Assembly: GCF_900107935.1 (NCBI RefSeq)
Contig: NZ_FNVG01000002.1
Location: forward strand, 186,001-250,000
Source: Vibrio hangzhouensis
Lineage (GTDB): Bacteria > Pseudomonadota > Gammaproteobacteria > Enterobacterales > Vibrionaceae
DNA length: 64,000 bases
Direction of reading: 5' to 3'
Part shown: positions 44,332-54,746 of the stretch, piece by piece
Position numbering within the stretch: the first letter of the stretch is position 1
Layout: every line of letters begins with the position of its first letter
The notes under the pieces: model-generated
The model's database searches: none
Told to the model about the DNA's origin: nothing
The model's input: only the letters and a program-made list of their open reading frames with translations
Translations under genes and position numbers: made by a program

Positions 44332-45279
44332 ATGATGGATGTATCGATCGCAATTGCACAGAGACCTCCTGTCCTCTTAGATCTACAATCAAGTATTGAA
44401 AGAGCCGTATCCACGATCAACGAAGCAGCCGATCACGGTGCCAAACTCATACTCTTCCCCGAAGCCTTTTTACCCGGTTATCCTACATGGATATGGCGCC
44501 TAAAGCCTGGTGGTGATCTGGGACTCAGCAACACGATTCACGCAAAGCTACGCAATAACTCAGTCGACATTGCAAACGGTGATTTAAACGAGATTTGTGA
44601 AGCAGCTAAACGAAACAATATTGTCGTTGCCATGGGAATGAACGAACTCGACTCTGAGTTCAGTGGTTCCACCATATATAACACTGTCGTCATCATTGAC
44701 AGCGATGGCGAGATCTTAAATCGTCACCGAAAATTGATGCCAACTAACCCCGAACGTATGGTTTGGGGTTTTGGTGACGCCCGTGGATTAAATGTCGTCG
44801 AGACGGCGGTAGGTCGTATTGGCTGCCTCATCTGTTGGGAAAACTATATGCCGCTGGCGCGCTATAGTCTGTATGCTCAGGATATCGATATTTACCTCGC
44901 ACCAACATGGGACTGTGGGGACACTTGGCTTGCATCTATGAGACATATCGCCAAAGAGGGTGGTTGTTGGGTATTAAGTACTGCGACAGCCATTGAAGGC
45001 AAAGACGTTCCCCAAGACTTCCCTGAGCGTGACCGTCTGTTTAACGAAGAAGAATGGATTAATCCGGGAGGTGCGGTTGTCATTAAACCTTCTGGAGCAA
45101 TTGCTGACGGCCCTTTAAATAACCAAAAAGAAATCCTGTACTCAACGATAAACGTGGAGGCATCCCGAGAGTCTCGTAAATCCCTTGATGTTGCGGGTCA
45201 CTACCACCGACCCGATGTGTTTCATCTGGAGGTAGACCGACGCGCTGCCCCACCCGTTTCATTCACCGACGACGAATAA
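44332..45279 (+). CDS. Nitrilase
   Basis: A 315-residue carbon-nitrogen hydrolase expected to convert a nitrile to a carboxylic acid and ammonia. The triad is visible: Glu in LILFPEAFLPGYP (about 45), Lys in NRHRKLMPTNPERMVWGFGD (about 130) and Cys in IGCLICWENYMPLARY (about 164). CWENYMP is typical of true nitrilases rather than amidases. It is monocistronic, with GGAGATACA before ATG. It shows no clear link to neighbours. Confidence 0.88.
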   Translation: MMDVSIAIAQRPPVLLDLQSSIERAVSTINEAADHGAKLILFPEAFLPGYPTWIWRLKPGGDLGLSNTIHAKLRNNSVDIANGDLNEICEAAKRNNIVVAMGMNELDSEFSGSTIYNTVVIIDSDGEILNRHRKLMPTNPERMVWGFGDARGLNVVETAVGRIGCLICWENYMPLARYSLYAQDIDIYLAPTWDCGDTWLASMRHIAKEGGCWVLSTATAIEGKDVPQDFPERDRLFNEEEWINPGGAVVIKPSGAIADGPLNNQKEILYSTINVEASRESRKSLDVAGHYHRPDVFHLEVDRRAAPPVSFTDDE

Positions 45280-45420
45280 AGCTGAGTTCATACAGATACG
45301 TGATGAAGTGCTTTCCAGTGACATTGAAGACGAGCATTTCATCTCTGTACTGATGTCACGAGCTCCTTGTTCCACATTAGACTGAATTGAAAACCAGTCC
45401 AAGCCTGTTACTCAGACCAC

Positions 45421-45448
45421 AAAAAAAAACCGCGCTCAAAAGCGCGGT
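45421..45448 (-). terminator. Intrinsic terminator of glcB
   Basis: ACCGCGCT-caaa-AGCGCGGT with nine A residues on its left, a U-tract on the minus transcript, 29 bp past the glcB stop. Confidence 0.88.
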
Positions 45449-45477
45449 GTTACCTTGGGCTTGGTAATTACAGTGTT

Positions 45478-47664
45478 TTATCTTTGTTTTGATTTTAATT
45501 TGAGTCGCATTGCGTGCAATACGGGCTCGGTATAGCCATTGGGCTGTGCGCAGCCTTCGAACACCAATTGACACGCGGCAGAGAACGCAATGCTGCTGTC
45601 AAAGTTGGGGGCCATATTGTTGTAATTTGGGTCATCGGCATTTTGTTGGTCAACAATCTCGGCCATACGTTTCATGGTTTTCATCACCTGCGCTTCAGTA
45701 CAGATGCCATGGCGTAACCAGTTTGCGATATGCTGGCTGGAAATACGCAATGTTGCGCGATCTTCCATCAAGCCGACGTTATTAATGTCTGGGACCTTAG
45801 AACAACCCACGCCCTGGTCAATCCAGCGAACTACATAACCCAGGATCCCTTGCGCATTATTATCCAGTTCATTCTGGATTTGATCAGCAGTTAACTTCTG
45901 TTTACCCAGTAAAGGAATAGTAAGGATGTCATCAACACTCGCTCTGACACGTTCACGCAGCTCTTTTTGACGGCTTGGTACGCTGACTTGGTGGTAGTGC
46001 AGCGCATGTAACGTTGCGGCGGTCGGAGACGGAACCCAGGCGGTATTCGCACCGGCTTGTGGATGACCGATTTTTGCGTCCATCATTTTTGCCATGTTAT
46101 CCGGTTCTGGCCACATCCCTTTACCGATCTGCGCTTTTCCTTGCAGGCCACAAGCCAGGCCAAGATCAACGTTCTGATCTTCATAAGCACCAATCCAGGA
46201 CATGGATTTGAGTTGGGCTTTTGGTGCGAACGGTCCCGCTTCCATACTGGTATGTATCTCATCACCCGTACGGTCTAAAAAGCCAGTGTTGATGAATACC
46301 ACACGGTCTTTGGCAGCACGGATGCACTCTTTTAAGTTTACCGACGTGCGGCGCTCCTCATCCATGATGCCCACCTTGATGGTGTAGCGTTCCAATCCCA
46401 GAGCATCTTCAATTCGACCAAATAGCTCATTGGTGAACGCCACTTCTTCGGGGCCATGCATTTTCGGTTTTACTATGTTGATGCTGTTTGCCGTAGAGTT
46501 CTGATAACGACCATTGCCTTGCAAATCGTGCATCGCGATAAGCGATGTGATCATGCCATCCATAATACCTTCTGGCACTTCGTTACCTTGTGCATCCAGT
46601 ATCGCCGGGTTGGTCATCAGATGACCTACGTTACGGATAAACAGCATGCTGCGGCCTTTAAGGGCAATTTCACCACCAGTGACGCTGGTATAATGTCGGT
46701 CGGGATTCAGACTGCGTACGATGGTTTTACCGTTTTTCTCCAAGGTTTCCTGAAGCTCGCCCTTCATCAAACCCAGCCAGTTTGAATAAGCCAGAGCTTT
46801 ATCTTCCCCGTCAACAGCCGCCACTGAATCTTCACAATCCATGATGGTTGTCAGCGCGGCTTCGACCATTACATCTTTAATGCCCGCAGCGTCCACTCGT
46901 CCAATGGGGGTATTAGGGTCAATTTGGATTTCGATGTGCAGGTTATTGTGTTTCAACAGGATACACGATGGTGCACTCGCTTCTCCCTGATAGCCAATAA
47001 ACTGCGTGCTATCCATTAGGGTCACTTCTTCGCCATTCGCTAATGTCGCCGTTAATGTGTTACCGACACTGACGTTACTGATGCTGTATTGCGTGACATC
47101 CTGGTGTGAGACCCCGTTCAGTGGTACCGCTTGATCAAGAAATTCTCGGGCATATTTCACCACCTTCTCGCCGCGTACCGGATTGAAACTGCCGCCACGT
47201 TCTGCACCATCGTCTTCACTAATAACATCGGTACCATACAATGCGTCATACAAGCTTCCCCAACGGGCGTTCGCAGCATTCAAAGCAAATCGAGCATTCA
47301 TGATAGGCACCACCAGCTGGGGCCCCGCCTGTGTCGCAATTTCTGGCTCTACGCTGGCAGTTGATACTTCAAAGTCATCACCTTCAGGAACCAGATAACC
47401 GATTTGCTGCAAAAATGTTTTGTATTCCACTGGATCAATAGCCTGACCTGCGCGCTCCTGATGCCAGACATCGATTTGATGCTGAAGATCGTCACGTTTG
47501 ATCAACAAGGCTTTATTCTTAGGGGCAAGATCATTAAGAATGGCTTCAAAAGACTGCCAGAATGCTCCGGCATCAATGCCAGTCCCTGGGATGATGTGAT
47601 CATTAACTAACGCGTGGAGGGTGCTATCTATCTTCAAGCTTCCCTGTTGAATACGACTGCTCAT
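45478..47664 (-). CDS. glcB: Malate synthase G
   Basis: Condenses glyoxylate with acetyl-CoA to malate. The 728-residue length and the catalytic regions (Arg in [20 protein letters not shown], about 340; general base Asp in [35 protein letters not shown]) mark isoform G. It is paired with isocitrate lyase and a LysR regulator in the next 3 kb, so it serves the glyoxylate shunt here. It has its own terminator. Confidence 0.95.
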   Translation of the reverse strand: MSSRIQQGSLKIDSTLHALVNDHIIPGTGIDAGAFWQSFEAILNDLAPKNKALLIKRDDLQHQIDVWHQERAGQAIDPVEYKTFLQQIGYLVPEGDDFEVSTASVEPEIATQAGPQLVVPIMNARFALNAANARWGSLYDALYGTDVISEDDGAERGGSFNPVRGEKVVKYAREFLDQAVPLNGVSHQDVTQYSISNVSVGNTLTATLANGEEVTLMDSTQFIGYQGEASAPSCILLKHNNLHIEIQIDPNTPIGRVDAAGIKDVMVEAALTTIMDCEDSVAAVDGEDKALAYSNWLGLMKGELQETLEKNGKTIVRSLNPDRHYTSVTGGEIALKGRSMLFIRNVGHLMTNPAILDAQGNEVPEGIMDGMITSLIAMHDLQGNGRYQNSTANSINIVKPKMHGPEEVAFTNELFGRIEDALGLERYTIKVGIMDEERRTSVNLKECIRAAKDRVVFINTGFLDRTGDEIHTSMEAGPFAPKAQLKSMSWIGAYEDQNVDLGLACGLQGKAQIGKGMWPEPDNMAKMMDAKIGHPQAGANTAWVPSPTAATLHALHYHQVSVPSRQKELRERVRASVDDILTIPLLGKQKLTADQIQNELDNNAQGILGYVVRWIDQGVGCSKVPDINNVGLMEDRATLRISSQHIANWLRHGICTEAQVMKTMKRMAEIVDQQNADDPNYNNMAPNFDSSIAFSAACQLVFEGCAQPNGYTEPVLHAMRLKLKSKQR

Positions 47665-47791
47665 AAAATCTCTCTCGAAGTTACCGATGACGACTTACAT
47701 AAAAGTTACGTAATGGATGATAATTTGGCTAATTTATGCCGTTTATAGTAAACATTCATAAAAAAAATACCCCACTTTGGCGACGAAAACG

Positions 47792-48748
47792 TCACGCTTC
47801 TGTCTGACCACTTTCGATTTCATTGGCCACACTTTTAATCAGTCGACGCATCCACTGATGGTCTGGATTACTCTGTAAAAGCGGACTCCAGGCCATCTTC
47901 ACTTCAAAAGGTTCAATCGCAAACGGAGCGGGTTTGATAAGTAACTTAGGGTTATTACGCTGAGACTGCGCCGCTTTACTAGGAATCGTCAGAATGAGGT
48001 TTTTCTGTTGGGCAAATAAGATGGCTGACAGGTAATGGCGGGTAAACACAGTAATGTTGCGTGTTTTGCCGATTCGCATCAGTGCCTCGTCAATCCAACC
48101 CAACTTTTGTGCCTGACTCGGGTTGATCCCTACCCCCGTCCCCATACCCGTTTTGCTTACCCAGATATGCTGTGCCTTTAGATAAGAAAACAAATCAAAG
48201 TTATCCGCAATGGGGTTATCGCAACTAAACAGACATGAGAAGCCATCGTGCCATAAACTCATTTGGTGAAAGGACTGGGGAATGTCATCAAATCGGTTAA
48301 TGATGATATCGACACTGCCCTGTTCGACGTCCTGGTAACTGACATCACTGGGCGTCATGATATCGAGGCGGATTTTTGGTGCTATCTCACTAAGACGCTC
48401 AAGTAGAGGCTGAATCAGGGTCGATTCTGCATAATCACTGGCCATAATACGAAACACTCGTTCGCTGTCTTCGGCATTAAATTCCGTCGTGGGTTGAACA
48501 GTTTTTTCGACATTGGCAAGGATATTTCGGATTTGAGGTTGCAGCTTTTGTGCTCGCTCAGTCGGCACCATCCCTTCACTGGTACGCACTAGTAACGGGT
48601 CCTCAAACAAATCGCGTAAACGGCGTAGTCCGTTACTCATCGCTGGCTGAGTAATTCCCAGTTGATTCGCTGCACGAGTGACATTTCTCTCCCTCAGCAA
48701 CACGTCTAAATACACAAGCAAATTAAGGTCAATACGAGCAATATTCAT
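47792..48748 (-). CDS. LysR family regulator of the glyoxylate-shunt locus
   Basis: A 318-residue LysR protein: helix-turn-helix NVTRAANQLGITQPAMSNGL (about 23-42) and effector domain from about residue 90 (FRIMASDYAESTLIQPLLER). It is divergent from aceA (133 bp) and upstream of glcB on the same strand (127 bp), so it probably controls both. The effector is unknown. The divergent interval is AT-rich without a clear inverted repeat. Confidence 0.82.
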   Translation of the reverse strand: MNIARIDLNLLVYLDVLLRERNVTRAANQLGITQPAMSNGLRRLRDLFEDPLLVRTSEGMVPTERAQKLQPQIRNILANVEKTVQPTTEFNAEDSERVFRIMASDYAESTLIQPLLERLSEIAPKIRLDIMTPSDVSYQDVEQGSVDIIINRFDDIPQSFHQMSLWHDGFSCLFSCDNPIADNFDLFSYLKAQHIWVSKTGMGTGVGINPSQAQKLGWIDEALMRIGKTRNITVFTRHYLSAILFAQQKNLILTIPSKAAQSQRNNPKLLIKPAPFAIEPFEVKMAWSPLLQSNPDHQWMRRLIKSVANEIESGQTEA

Positions 48749-48881
48749 TTAAAAAATACCGAGTATAATAACTATAAATTAACAAAATTATCACACAAGC
48801 GACTACGATTTGTCCATAACAACAAGTTAATACAACAGGCTACTAGCCACCCTATACCCAACGTGAAACTAAGGAATAGTT

Positions 48882-50480
48882 ATGTCGCAAATTAATCAAG
48901 ATATCGAAATGATCGAAGTTGCTAAACGCGCTGCAGGTACGCCATGGGATGCTATCGACGCTGAATCAGCTGCTCGCATGCGTGCTCAGAACAAATTCAA
49001 AACAGGCCTGGATATCGCGCAATACACGGCGGATATTATGCGTGCAGACATGGCAGCCTACGATGCAGACAGCTCTCAATACACACAATCACTTGGTTGC
49101 TGGCACGGTTTCATCGGCCAACAAAAGATGATTTCAATTAAGAAGCACTTTGGTGGCAACACGGACAAACGTTACCTATACCTTTCAGGTTGGATGGTGG
49201 CAGCACTTCGCTCTGACTTTGGTCCTCTTCCTGATCAGTCAATGCATGAGAAAACTTCTGTTCCTGCACTTATCGAAGAGCTATACACTTTCCTTCGCCA
49301 GGCGGATGCACGTGAACTGGGTGGTCTATTCCGAGAACTTGATGCAGCACGTGAAGCGGGTGACCTAGCACTGCAAGACCAAATCCAGGATAAAATCGAC
49401 AACCACCAAACTCACGTTGTGCCCATCGTAGCGGATATCGATGCAGGTTTTGGTAACGCTGAAGCGACTTACCTGCTGGCTAAGAAAATGATTGAAGCGG
49501 GTGCTTGTTGTCTACAGATTGAAAACCAAGTAGCGGACGAGAAACAATGTGGTCACCAGGACGGTAAAGTAACCGTACCTCATGCCGACTTCCACGCGAA
49601 ATTGCGCGCGTTACGTTATGCATTCCTGGAGCTTGGCATCGACAACGGCATCATCGTGGCACGTACGGACTCTCAAGGCGCTGGCCTAACCAAAGAGATT
49701 GCGGTTGTGAAAGAGCCTGGTGACCAAGGCGATATCTACAACTCTTACCTGGACGTTGAAGAGATCGATGTAGCTGATATGAAGCAAGGCGACGTTTGCT
49801 TTAACCGCGATGGCAAGCTAGTACGTCCTAAGCGTCTACCTTCTGGCCTATATCAGTTCCGCTCAGGTACCGGTGAAGACCGCTGTGTATTTGACTGTAT
49901 CGAAGCTATCAACGCAGGTGCTGATCTACTTTGGATTGAAACTGAGAAGCCACACATCGGTCAAATCAAAGAGATGATGGACGGCGTACGTGCAGTACAC
50001 CCGAACGCGAAGCTGGTTTACAACAACTCGCCTTCATTCAACTGGACACTGAACTTCCGCCAACAAGCGTATGACGCTATGGTTGAAGCTGGTGAAGATG
50101 TATCGGCATACGATCGTGCAAATCTAATGAGCGCTGAATATGACGAAACTGAACTGTCTAAGCGCGCTGATGACAAGATCCGTACATTCCAAGCAGATGC
50201 ATCTCGTGAAGCGGGTATCTTCCACCACCTAATCACGCTACCAACGTACCACACTGCTGCACTATCAACAGATAACCTGGCGAAAGAATACTTCGGTGAT
50301 GAAGGCATGCTTGGCTACGTTAAGAACGTTCAACGTCAAGAAATCCGTCAAGGTATTGCATGTGTGAAACACCAAAACATGTCTGGTTCTGATATTGGTG
50401 ATGACCACAAAGAATACTTTGCTGGTGAGAACGCGCTGAAAGCGGCTGGCGAGTTGAACACGTCGAATCAGTTCGATTAA
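48882..50480 (+). CDS. aceA: Isocitrate lyase, long isoform
   Basis: Splits isocitrate to glyoxylate and succinate. The 532-residue length fits the longer ICL type known in Pseudomonas and Vibrio rather than the 434-residue E. coli enzyme. It has the catalytic-loop signature as DEKQCGHQDGK (active Cys about 221), VPIVADIDAGFGNAEATYLL and ARTDSQGAGLTKE. Codon use is strongly optimised, pointing to high expression. A terminator lies about 25 bp downstream. Confidence 0.95.
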   Translation: MSQINQDIEMIEVAKRAAGTPWDAIDAESAARMRAQNKFKTGLDIAQYTADIMRADMAAYDADSSQYTQSLGCWHGFIGQQKMISIKKHFGGNTDKRYLYLSGWMVAALRSDFGPLPDQSMHEKTSVPALIEELYTFLRQADARELGGLFRELDAAREAGDLALQDQIQDKIDNHQTHVVPIVADIDAGFGNAEATYLLAKKMIEAGACCLQIENQVADEKQCGHQDGKVTVPHADFHAKLRALRYAFLELGIDNGIIVARTDSQGAGLTKEIAVVKEPGDQGDIYNSYLDVEEIDVADMKQGDVCFNRDGKLVRPKRLPSGLYQFRSGTGEDRCVFDCIEAINAGADLLWIETEKPHIGQIKEMMDGVRAVHPNAKLVYNNSPSFNWTLNFRQQAYDAMVEAGEDVSAYDRANLMSAEYDETELSKRADDKIRTFQADASREAGIFHHLITLPTYHTAALSTDNLAKEYFGDEGMLGYVKNVQRQEIRQGIACVKHQNMSGSDIGDDHKEYFAGENALKAAGELNTSNQFD

Positions 50481-50502
50481 TCGTAATGAATTGAACTTAA
50501 TG

Positions 50503-50529
50503 AAAAAAGCGGCTCTCGAGTCGCTTTTT
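50503..50529 (+). terminator. Intrinsic terminator of aceA
   Basis: AAAAGCG-gctctcgagt-CGCTTTTT, an A/T-closed stem with T-tract. Confidence 0.75.
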
Positions 50530-50582
50530 GACCTCTAAAGGTTTGTTAAACTAATCCTATTCATTGTTAATTGAGAATGCCT

Positions 50583-51158
50583 ATGACAACTGTTCCCTCT
50601 CATCTAAAAGATGCAAAAGACTTACTGTCACAAGATGGTTTTGCAACGGGTGATACCTGGTATCACGGCACCTCCTCTGCCCTATTGCTATCAATCCAGA
50701 GTCAGGGGCTCAAGCGCTCAGGCGACAAAGCGCTCAATGAAGCGGCCAAAGCCACTATGGCGACCATTGGTAACCAGTATGCTGAACGCGTCGAGCCTGT
50801 TTTTCTGACTCAGAGTAAAGAACTCGCCTACTATTGGGCGCAGCAAACCGTCAGAAAACGCAGTGTTCGCTTTGAGGGCGAAGAGGCGCCTGTCGTTCTG
50901 CAGGTTAATCTTTCAGAAAAACAGCGTGCTAAGGTGAAGCCCGATGTTGGAGCAATGAGCTTGCTGATGATGCAAGACGGTGAACAATTTATGGTTCATC
51001 TGGCCCATGTCTATCAAAACCAAGGCTTTTCAGGGCCTGACATTGACTTACGATCTGCTGACCGCATGGAGTTCCTGGACAAATTGGGGATGGCTTACAT
51101 TGATGAGGATATCAGCCCGGCTTGTATTGAGTTAATGTCAGAATCAGTCCCACAATAA
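50583..51158 (+). CDS. ADP-ribosyltransferase-like hypothetical protein, 191 aa
   Basis: No named family is recognised with certainty. The segment TWYHGTSSALLLSIQSQGLK (about 24-43) followed by VFLTQSKELAYYWAQQ (about 81-96) is the H-G-T/S and Y pattern of ADP-ribosyltransferase folds such as KptA-like or toxin-type ARTs. A clear catalytic Glu is not assigned; MEFLDKLGM near residue 165 is a candidate. No signal peptide. The start at 50583 was chosen for its spacing from TTGAGA; an ATG six bases upstream also exists. No antitoxin-like partner is next to it. Confidence 0.6.
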   Translation: MTTVPSHLKDAKDLLSQDGFATGDTWYHGTSSALLLSIQSQGLKRSGDKALNEAAKATMATIGNQYAERVEPVFLTQSKELAYYWAQQTVRKRSVRFEGEEAPVVLQVNLSEKQRAKVKPDVGAMSLLMMQDGEQFMVHLAHVYQNQGFSGPDIDLRSADRMEFLDKLGMAYIDEDISPACIELMSESVPQ

Positions 51159-51175
51159 ATAGAACGCATTTGAGC

Positions 51176-51205
51176 AAAACACCGAGCGTCAGTGCTCGGT
51201 GTTTT
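51176..51205. terminator. Bidirectional terminator
   Basis: AAAACACCGAGC-gtcagt-GCTCGGTGTTTT, a perfect 12-bp stem flanked by A and T runs, between the convergent ART-like and small exported genes. Confidence 0.88.
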
Positions 51206-51237
51206 GTTTGAATTAAGAGAAGTGAACCTTACACGAC

Positions 51238-51531
51238 TTACAGTCTCTTGAAGCCAGAAGTATTCAGACCATCGCCTTCATGAATCACAGTTGCATTCAT
51301 GGTTATCGAGTCCGGACAGGTGAGCGTCTTACCCCACTTCAATTCGATCGGCTCTTCGGTGCTGCCCTTATACAGACACGTCTTGACTTTATCACTAGTG
51401 TATTGGCTAACCGCCACCTCTTTCTCACCCACAAAGTCGCCATGATTATGGTCAATGTCACTGGCAAAAGACACCGCAGATACAGAGAGTAATAGTGATA
51501 GCGCAGCAAGTTGAGTACGTTGTTTCATCAT
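51238..51531 (-). CDS. Small exported protein, 97 aa
   Basis: Signal peptide ending AVSFA before SDIDHNHGDF. The mature part of about 75 residues has two cysteines (KTCLYKG and LTCPDS) likely to form a disulfide in the periplasm. No family is recognised. The start at 51531 follows GGGGTGACT; a longer frame from 51546 adds five residues. Confidence 0.7.
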   Translation of the reverse strand: MMKQRTQLAALSLLLSVSAVSFASDIDHNHGDFVGEKEVAVSQYTSDKVKTCLYKGSTEEPIELKWGKTLTCPDSITMNATVIHEGDGLNTSGFKRL

Positions 51532-51679
51532 AGTCACCCCAGACATTCATCGTTAGCGAATAGCCGAATACTCCGTTACCCTGGCTCGATGTGGTCACTA
51601 TAGCGAAAGACGACAATCTGGTGAAAATATGTACTATCAGTGTGGCTGATGGGTCTTTGTGCTGCTGCTTGTTAACTGC

Positions 51680-54520
51680 TCACCTTACCGAGTTATGCGC
51701 CATATCCGGCTCCCCACAATGACTAAGAATATCGGTTCTGGCTTTATCGCGTAACGAAATGGCGGCGCTCCAACCGTCCCCTTCAGGATACAGCGGCTTT
51801 CCTATGGTGACACTCACATCTCCTCTGCGCGGAAACAACGAATTTCCCCTGAGTTTGGATCGTGTCCCACAAAGTGTGATTGGTATAACCGGCACATCCG
51901 AACTCACCGCCGCGATAAAAGCCCCCATGTGGAACTGATGTAAACCGGCCATGCGATATAAGGTGCCTTCCGGAAAGACCACCAGCGGTTGGCGTTCGTC
52001 GACGTCTGCCATCAAGCGTTTGGCATCAACCACACTCTTTTCAACATCAAATCGCTCAACAAACTCAGTACCCAGTTTGCTTAAAAAAATACGAGTAAAC
52101 GGGTTGCTTAAGAACTCACTTTTAGCCACGAAACGACACTCCAAACCGGTTGTCGCAATCAATACCAACCCATCGAGGTAGCTGCAATGGTTCACCACCA
52201 GAATACGAGGCTGATGCTCATCAGGCAGATTTTCCAGCCCTGTCACCGTGCATTTCGTGCCCGTAAGCGTTATCAGTGCTCTGGCACCCATTCGGGTCAC
52301 GGCCCAGCACCAGGACTTCTTCGGAAGCAGCGCCACTAAAATCCATACCATTGGCGACAATACCCCCAAAATAAACCAGGCATAGGCCGCATAACCGACA
52401 TCTTGTAGCGTACGCACATATCGTCGCAGCTGCGGTACAACGCCAGCGACAGCCAAATGCATCGCTTGATGCCAAAATGCCTTCGGCTGCCTACCCAACT
52501 GTCCTTCCTGATAGAGATCCTTACAAGCACTGCGGCGGATCTTACCGCTGGATGTTTTGGGGATGGTATGGGGTGGACCAATAACAATATCATCTGCCGG
52601 ACTGCCCAATAGCCTAACCGCCAGGTTGTTTATCTGCTTCTTGAACGAGCGTAAGGTGCGAGGATCGGTTTCGCGACTTTCAGCAAGCACGATGAGTTTT
52701 TCGGTAGCAGATCGACGATCCTGACTGCCAAATACCGCCACACACCCTTTACGAACGCCGTCAATACCACCCACTGCCTGTTCCAGTTCATGTGGGTAGA
52801 TATTCCGGCCAGCTTTGATGATGATGTCTTTGGTGCGGCCAGTGAGAAACAATTCGCCACTCAGAGTGAAGGCACGGTCTCCGGTTACCAGCCAATCATC
52901 GTGATAAAGCTCGCGGGTTTTTTCTGGATTGCGATAGTAGCCCTGTGTCGCAGAAGGCCCCTTAAATTCCAGTTCCCCTTCTTCACCTTCTGGTAGCTCT
53001 TTTCCCAGTTCATCGACGATCCGTATTTGGTGACCCACTAAAGGCTGTCCCAGCCCCACCACTGGAATTGCGCCAGCCGCCTCTCGTGTTACAGCGACTG
53101 CCCGGCCATTGCGACTGAGTGATTCTCTGTCGAAATACTCAACACGAGGCTTTCGCACTTCCAGAGGAAAGGTCAGACCAACTGACGATTCTGCCAAACC
53201 GTAAACCGGCGACATGGTTTCCGGTTTGAATCCATACGGCGCATACTTTTCGGTAAAATTGGCAATAGATTGCGGACTCACTGGCTCAGCTCCATTCCAG
53301 GACAACCGCCAACTGCTGAGGTTAAGCCCCTCCAGTTCACTCTCCTTGACCCGACTAACGCATAACTCGTAGGCAAAATTAGGGGCTGGCGACAGTGTAC
53401 CTTTGTAGTGATGGATCGCCCATAGCCATCGCTGTGGCTTAGTTAAGAACAGCAATGGTGACATGATCACCAGAGGCATGGTGTGGTAAAGACTGCCGAG
53501 CCACGCACCGATAAGCCCCATGTCATGATACACAGGCAGCCAACTCACAAACACATCATTTGAACTGGCGCCCACCGCCTTCCCCATCGCCCTGACGTTG
53601 GCCAACAAGTTTGAGTGAGTCAACGTAACGCCTTTCGGCACGCCGGTACTGCCTGACGTGTACTGCAAAAATGCAATATCATCAGTCTGTGCGTCCCCAA
53701 CCTCGACCGGTTCAGTTGAACCCTGAAGATCCGAGGCCGTCACCACTGCCTCTATCGACGGAACCTGCAGTTTCAGCAGGTGAGCAAGCGGCTTGGCTTC
53801 GGGGACGGTGATCAGCAATTTGGCCTCGGCATTATTCAAAATACTGGCATGACGGCCCAAATGATCTTCTATCTGCTGCAGTCTCGCCGGGGGATAAATT
53901 GGCACTGGAATGGCCCGCGCATACAGGATGCCAAAAAAGCTGAAAAAATAATCATTGCTGGTCGGCAGCATGATCGCCACACAATCACCGGCTTCGACCC
54001 CTGCATTGATCAATCCTGCTGCGATCTCCATCGCCTTGTCTTTCAGTTTTTGATAACTGATTTCTTCCACATCATTGGCATTTTGAAAAACATAAAGGTG
54101 AGGTCGGTCAGGATGATGTTCCACGTGCCAGTCCAATAACGCCTGAAGTGATTCGACATCATCTGGCATCTGGTCCACGGTATCCAATTTGATTTGGTGA
54201 AGCTGAGTAATGACAGGCTCCACCAATGGGGTTGATACTGCCTGCTGTATCGCTTGCACAATATCTTCTGGCGTTGCGATGCCAGAAAGTGAGTGCTCAG
54301 GCAGTGAGACATGAAAATGCGTTTCGATACGTGTCAGTAATTCGGCTCGGGTCAGGCTGTCAAACCCCAGTTCACTATCAAGGTCACTCTTAAGATTTAG
54401 ATTTACGGAGGACAAAGATTCTGGATCCAACTCAAGCATAAGTACTCTAACAGTATCGAGGACCGATTGGGCCACCTCTGCCGTCGTTTGTTTCGTAGTG
54501 TTATGGTTATTGTCTGACAT
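51680..54520 (-). CDS. Acyl carrier / fatty acyl-AMP ligase / PlsC acyltransferase fusion, 946 aa
   Basis: Three domains in one chain. Residues about 14-96 are an acyl carrier domain with the pantetheine Ser in LGFDSLTRAE (Ser 55). Residues about 125-690 are an adenylating domain with P-loop QYTSGSTGVPKG (287-297), SWLPVYHDMGLIG and IYPPAR as in fatty acyl-AMP ligases, and the catalytic Lys in PKTSSGKIRR (about 660). A hydrophobic stretch at about 708-735 leads to a PlsC domain with NHCSYLD (H778, D783) and FPEGT (849-853). The chain could activate a fatty acid, load it on its own carrier and pass it to a lipid acceptor. It is monocistronic. Confidence 0.85.
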   Translation of the reverse strand: MSDNNHNTTKQTTAEVAQSVLDTVRVLMLELDPESLSSVNLNLKSDLDSELGFDSLTRAELLTRIETHFHVSLPEHSLSGIATPEDIVQAIQQAVSTPLVEPVITQLHQIKLDTVDQMPDDVESLQALLDWHVEHHPDRPHLYVFQNANDVEEISYQKLKDKAMEIAAGLINAGVEAGDCVAIMLPTSNDYFFSFFGILYARAIPVPIYPPARLQQIEDHLGRHASILNNAEAKLLITVPEAKPLAHLLKLQVPSIEAVVTASDLQGSTEPVEVGDAQTDDIAFLQYTSGSTGVPKGVTLTHSNLLANVRAMGKAVGASSNDVFVSWLPVYHDMGLIGAWLGSLYHTMPLVIMSPLLFLTKPQRWLWAIHHYKGTLSPAPNFAYELCVSRVKESELEGLNLSSWRLSWNGAEPVSPQSIANFTEKYAPYGFKPETMSPVYGLAESSVGLTFPLEVRKPRVEYFDRESLSRNGRAVAVTREAAGAIPVVGLGQPLVGHQIRIVDELGKELPEGEEGELEFKGPSATQGYYRNPEKTRELYHDDWLVTGDRAFTLSGELFLTGRTKDIIIKAGRNIYPHELEQAVGGIDGVRKGCVAVFGSQDRRSATEKLIVLAESRETDPRTLRSFKKQINNLAVRLLGSPADDIVIGPPHTIPKTSSGKIRRSACKDLYQEGQLGRQPKAFWHQAMHLAVAGVVPQLRRYVRTLQDVGYAAYAWFILGVLSPMVWILVALLPKKSWCWAVTRMGARALITLTGTKCTVTGLENLPDEHQPRILVVNHCSYLDGLVLIATTGLECRFVAKSEFLSNPFTRIFLSKLGTEFVERFDVEKSVVDAKRLMADVDERQPLVVFPEGTLYRMAGLHQFHMGAFIAAVSSDVPVIPITLCGTRSKLRGNSLFPRRGDVSVTIGKPLYPEGDGWSAAISLRDKARTDILSHCGEPDMAHNSVR

Positions 54521-54746
54521 GCTAAAGCTTCCTGTTCAAAGAAGAGTTACCATTCGCTTTACTTAGCCATAAAACGTTCACTTACTTAGAGTTTAGTTCA
54601 GATATGCGTGAAATATTATGTGGCTAGAAAGATCAAATTAGACTGTTAATGGCAACCTCTTGGGAACAAGGAACTGCAAACGGCGCAGACTCAACGTCCT
54701 GATTATGGCCCGTTATTTCTGCAGCGGCAACGATGACTCTATCGCG

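Noticed and set aside
44223-44420. Minus-strand ORF of 65 codons over the nitrilase start
   Set aside because: It overlaps the nitrilase gene and the dyad repeats and has no family or clear ribosome site.
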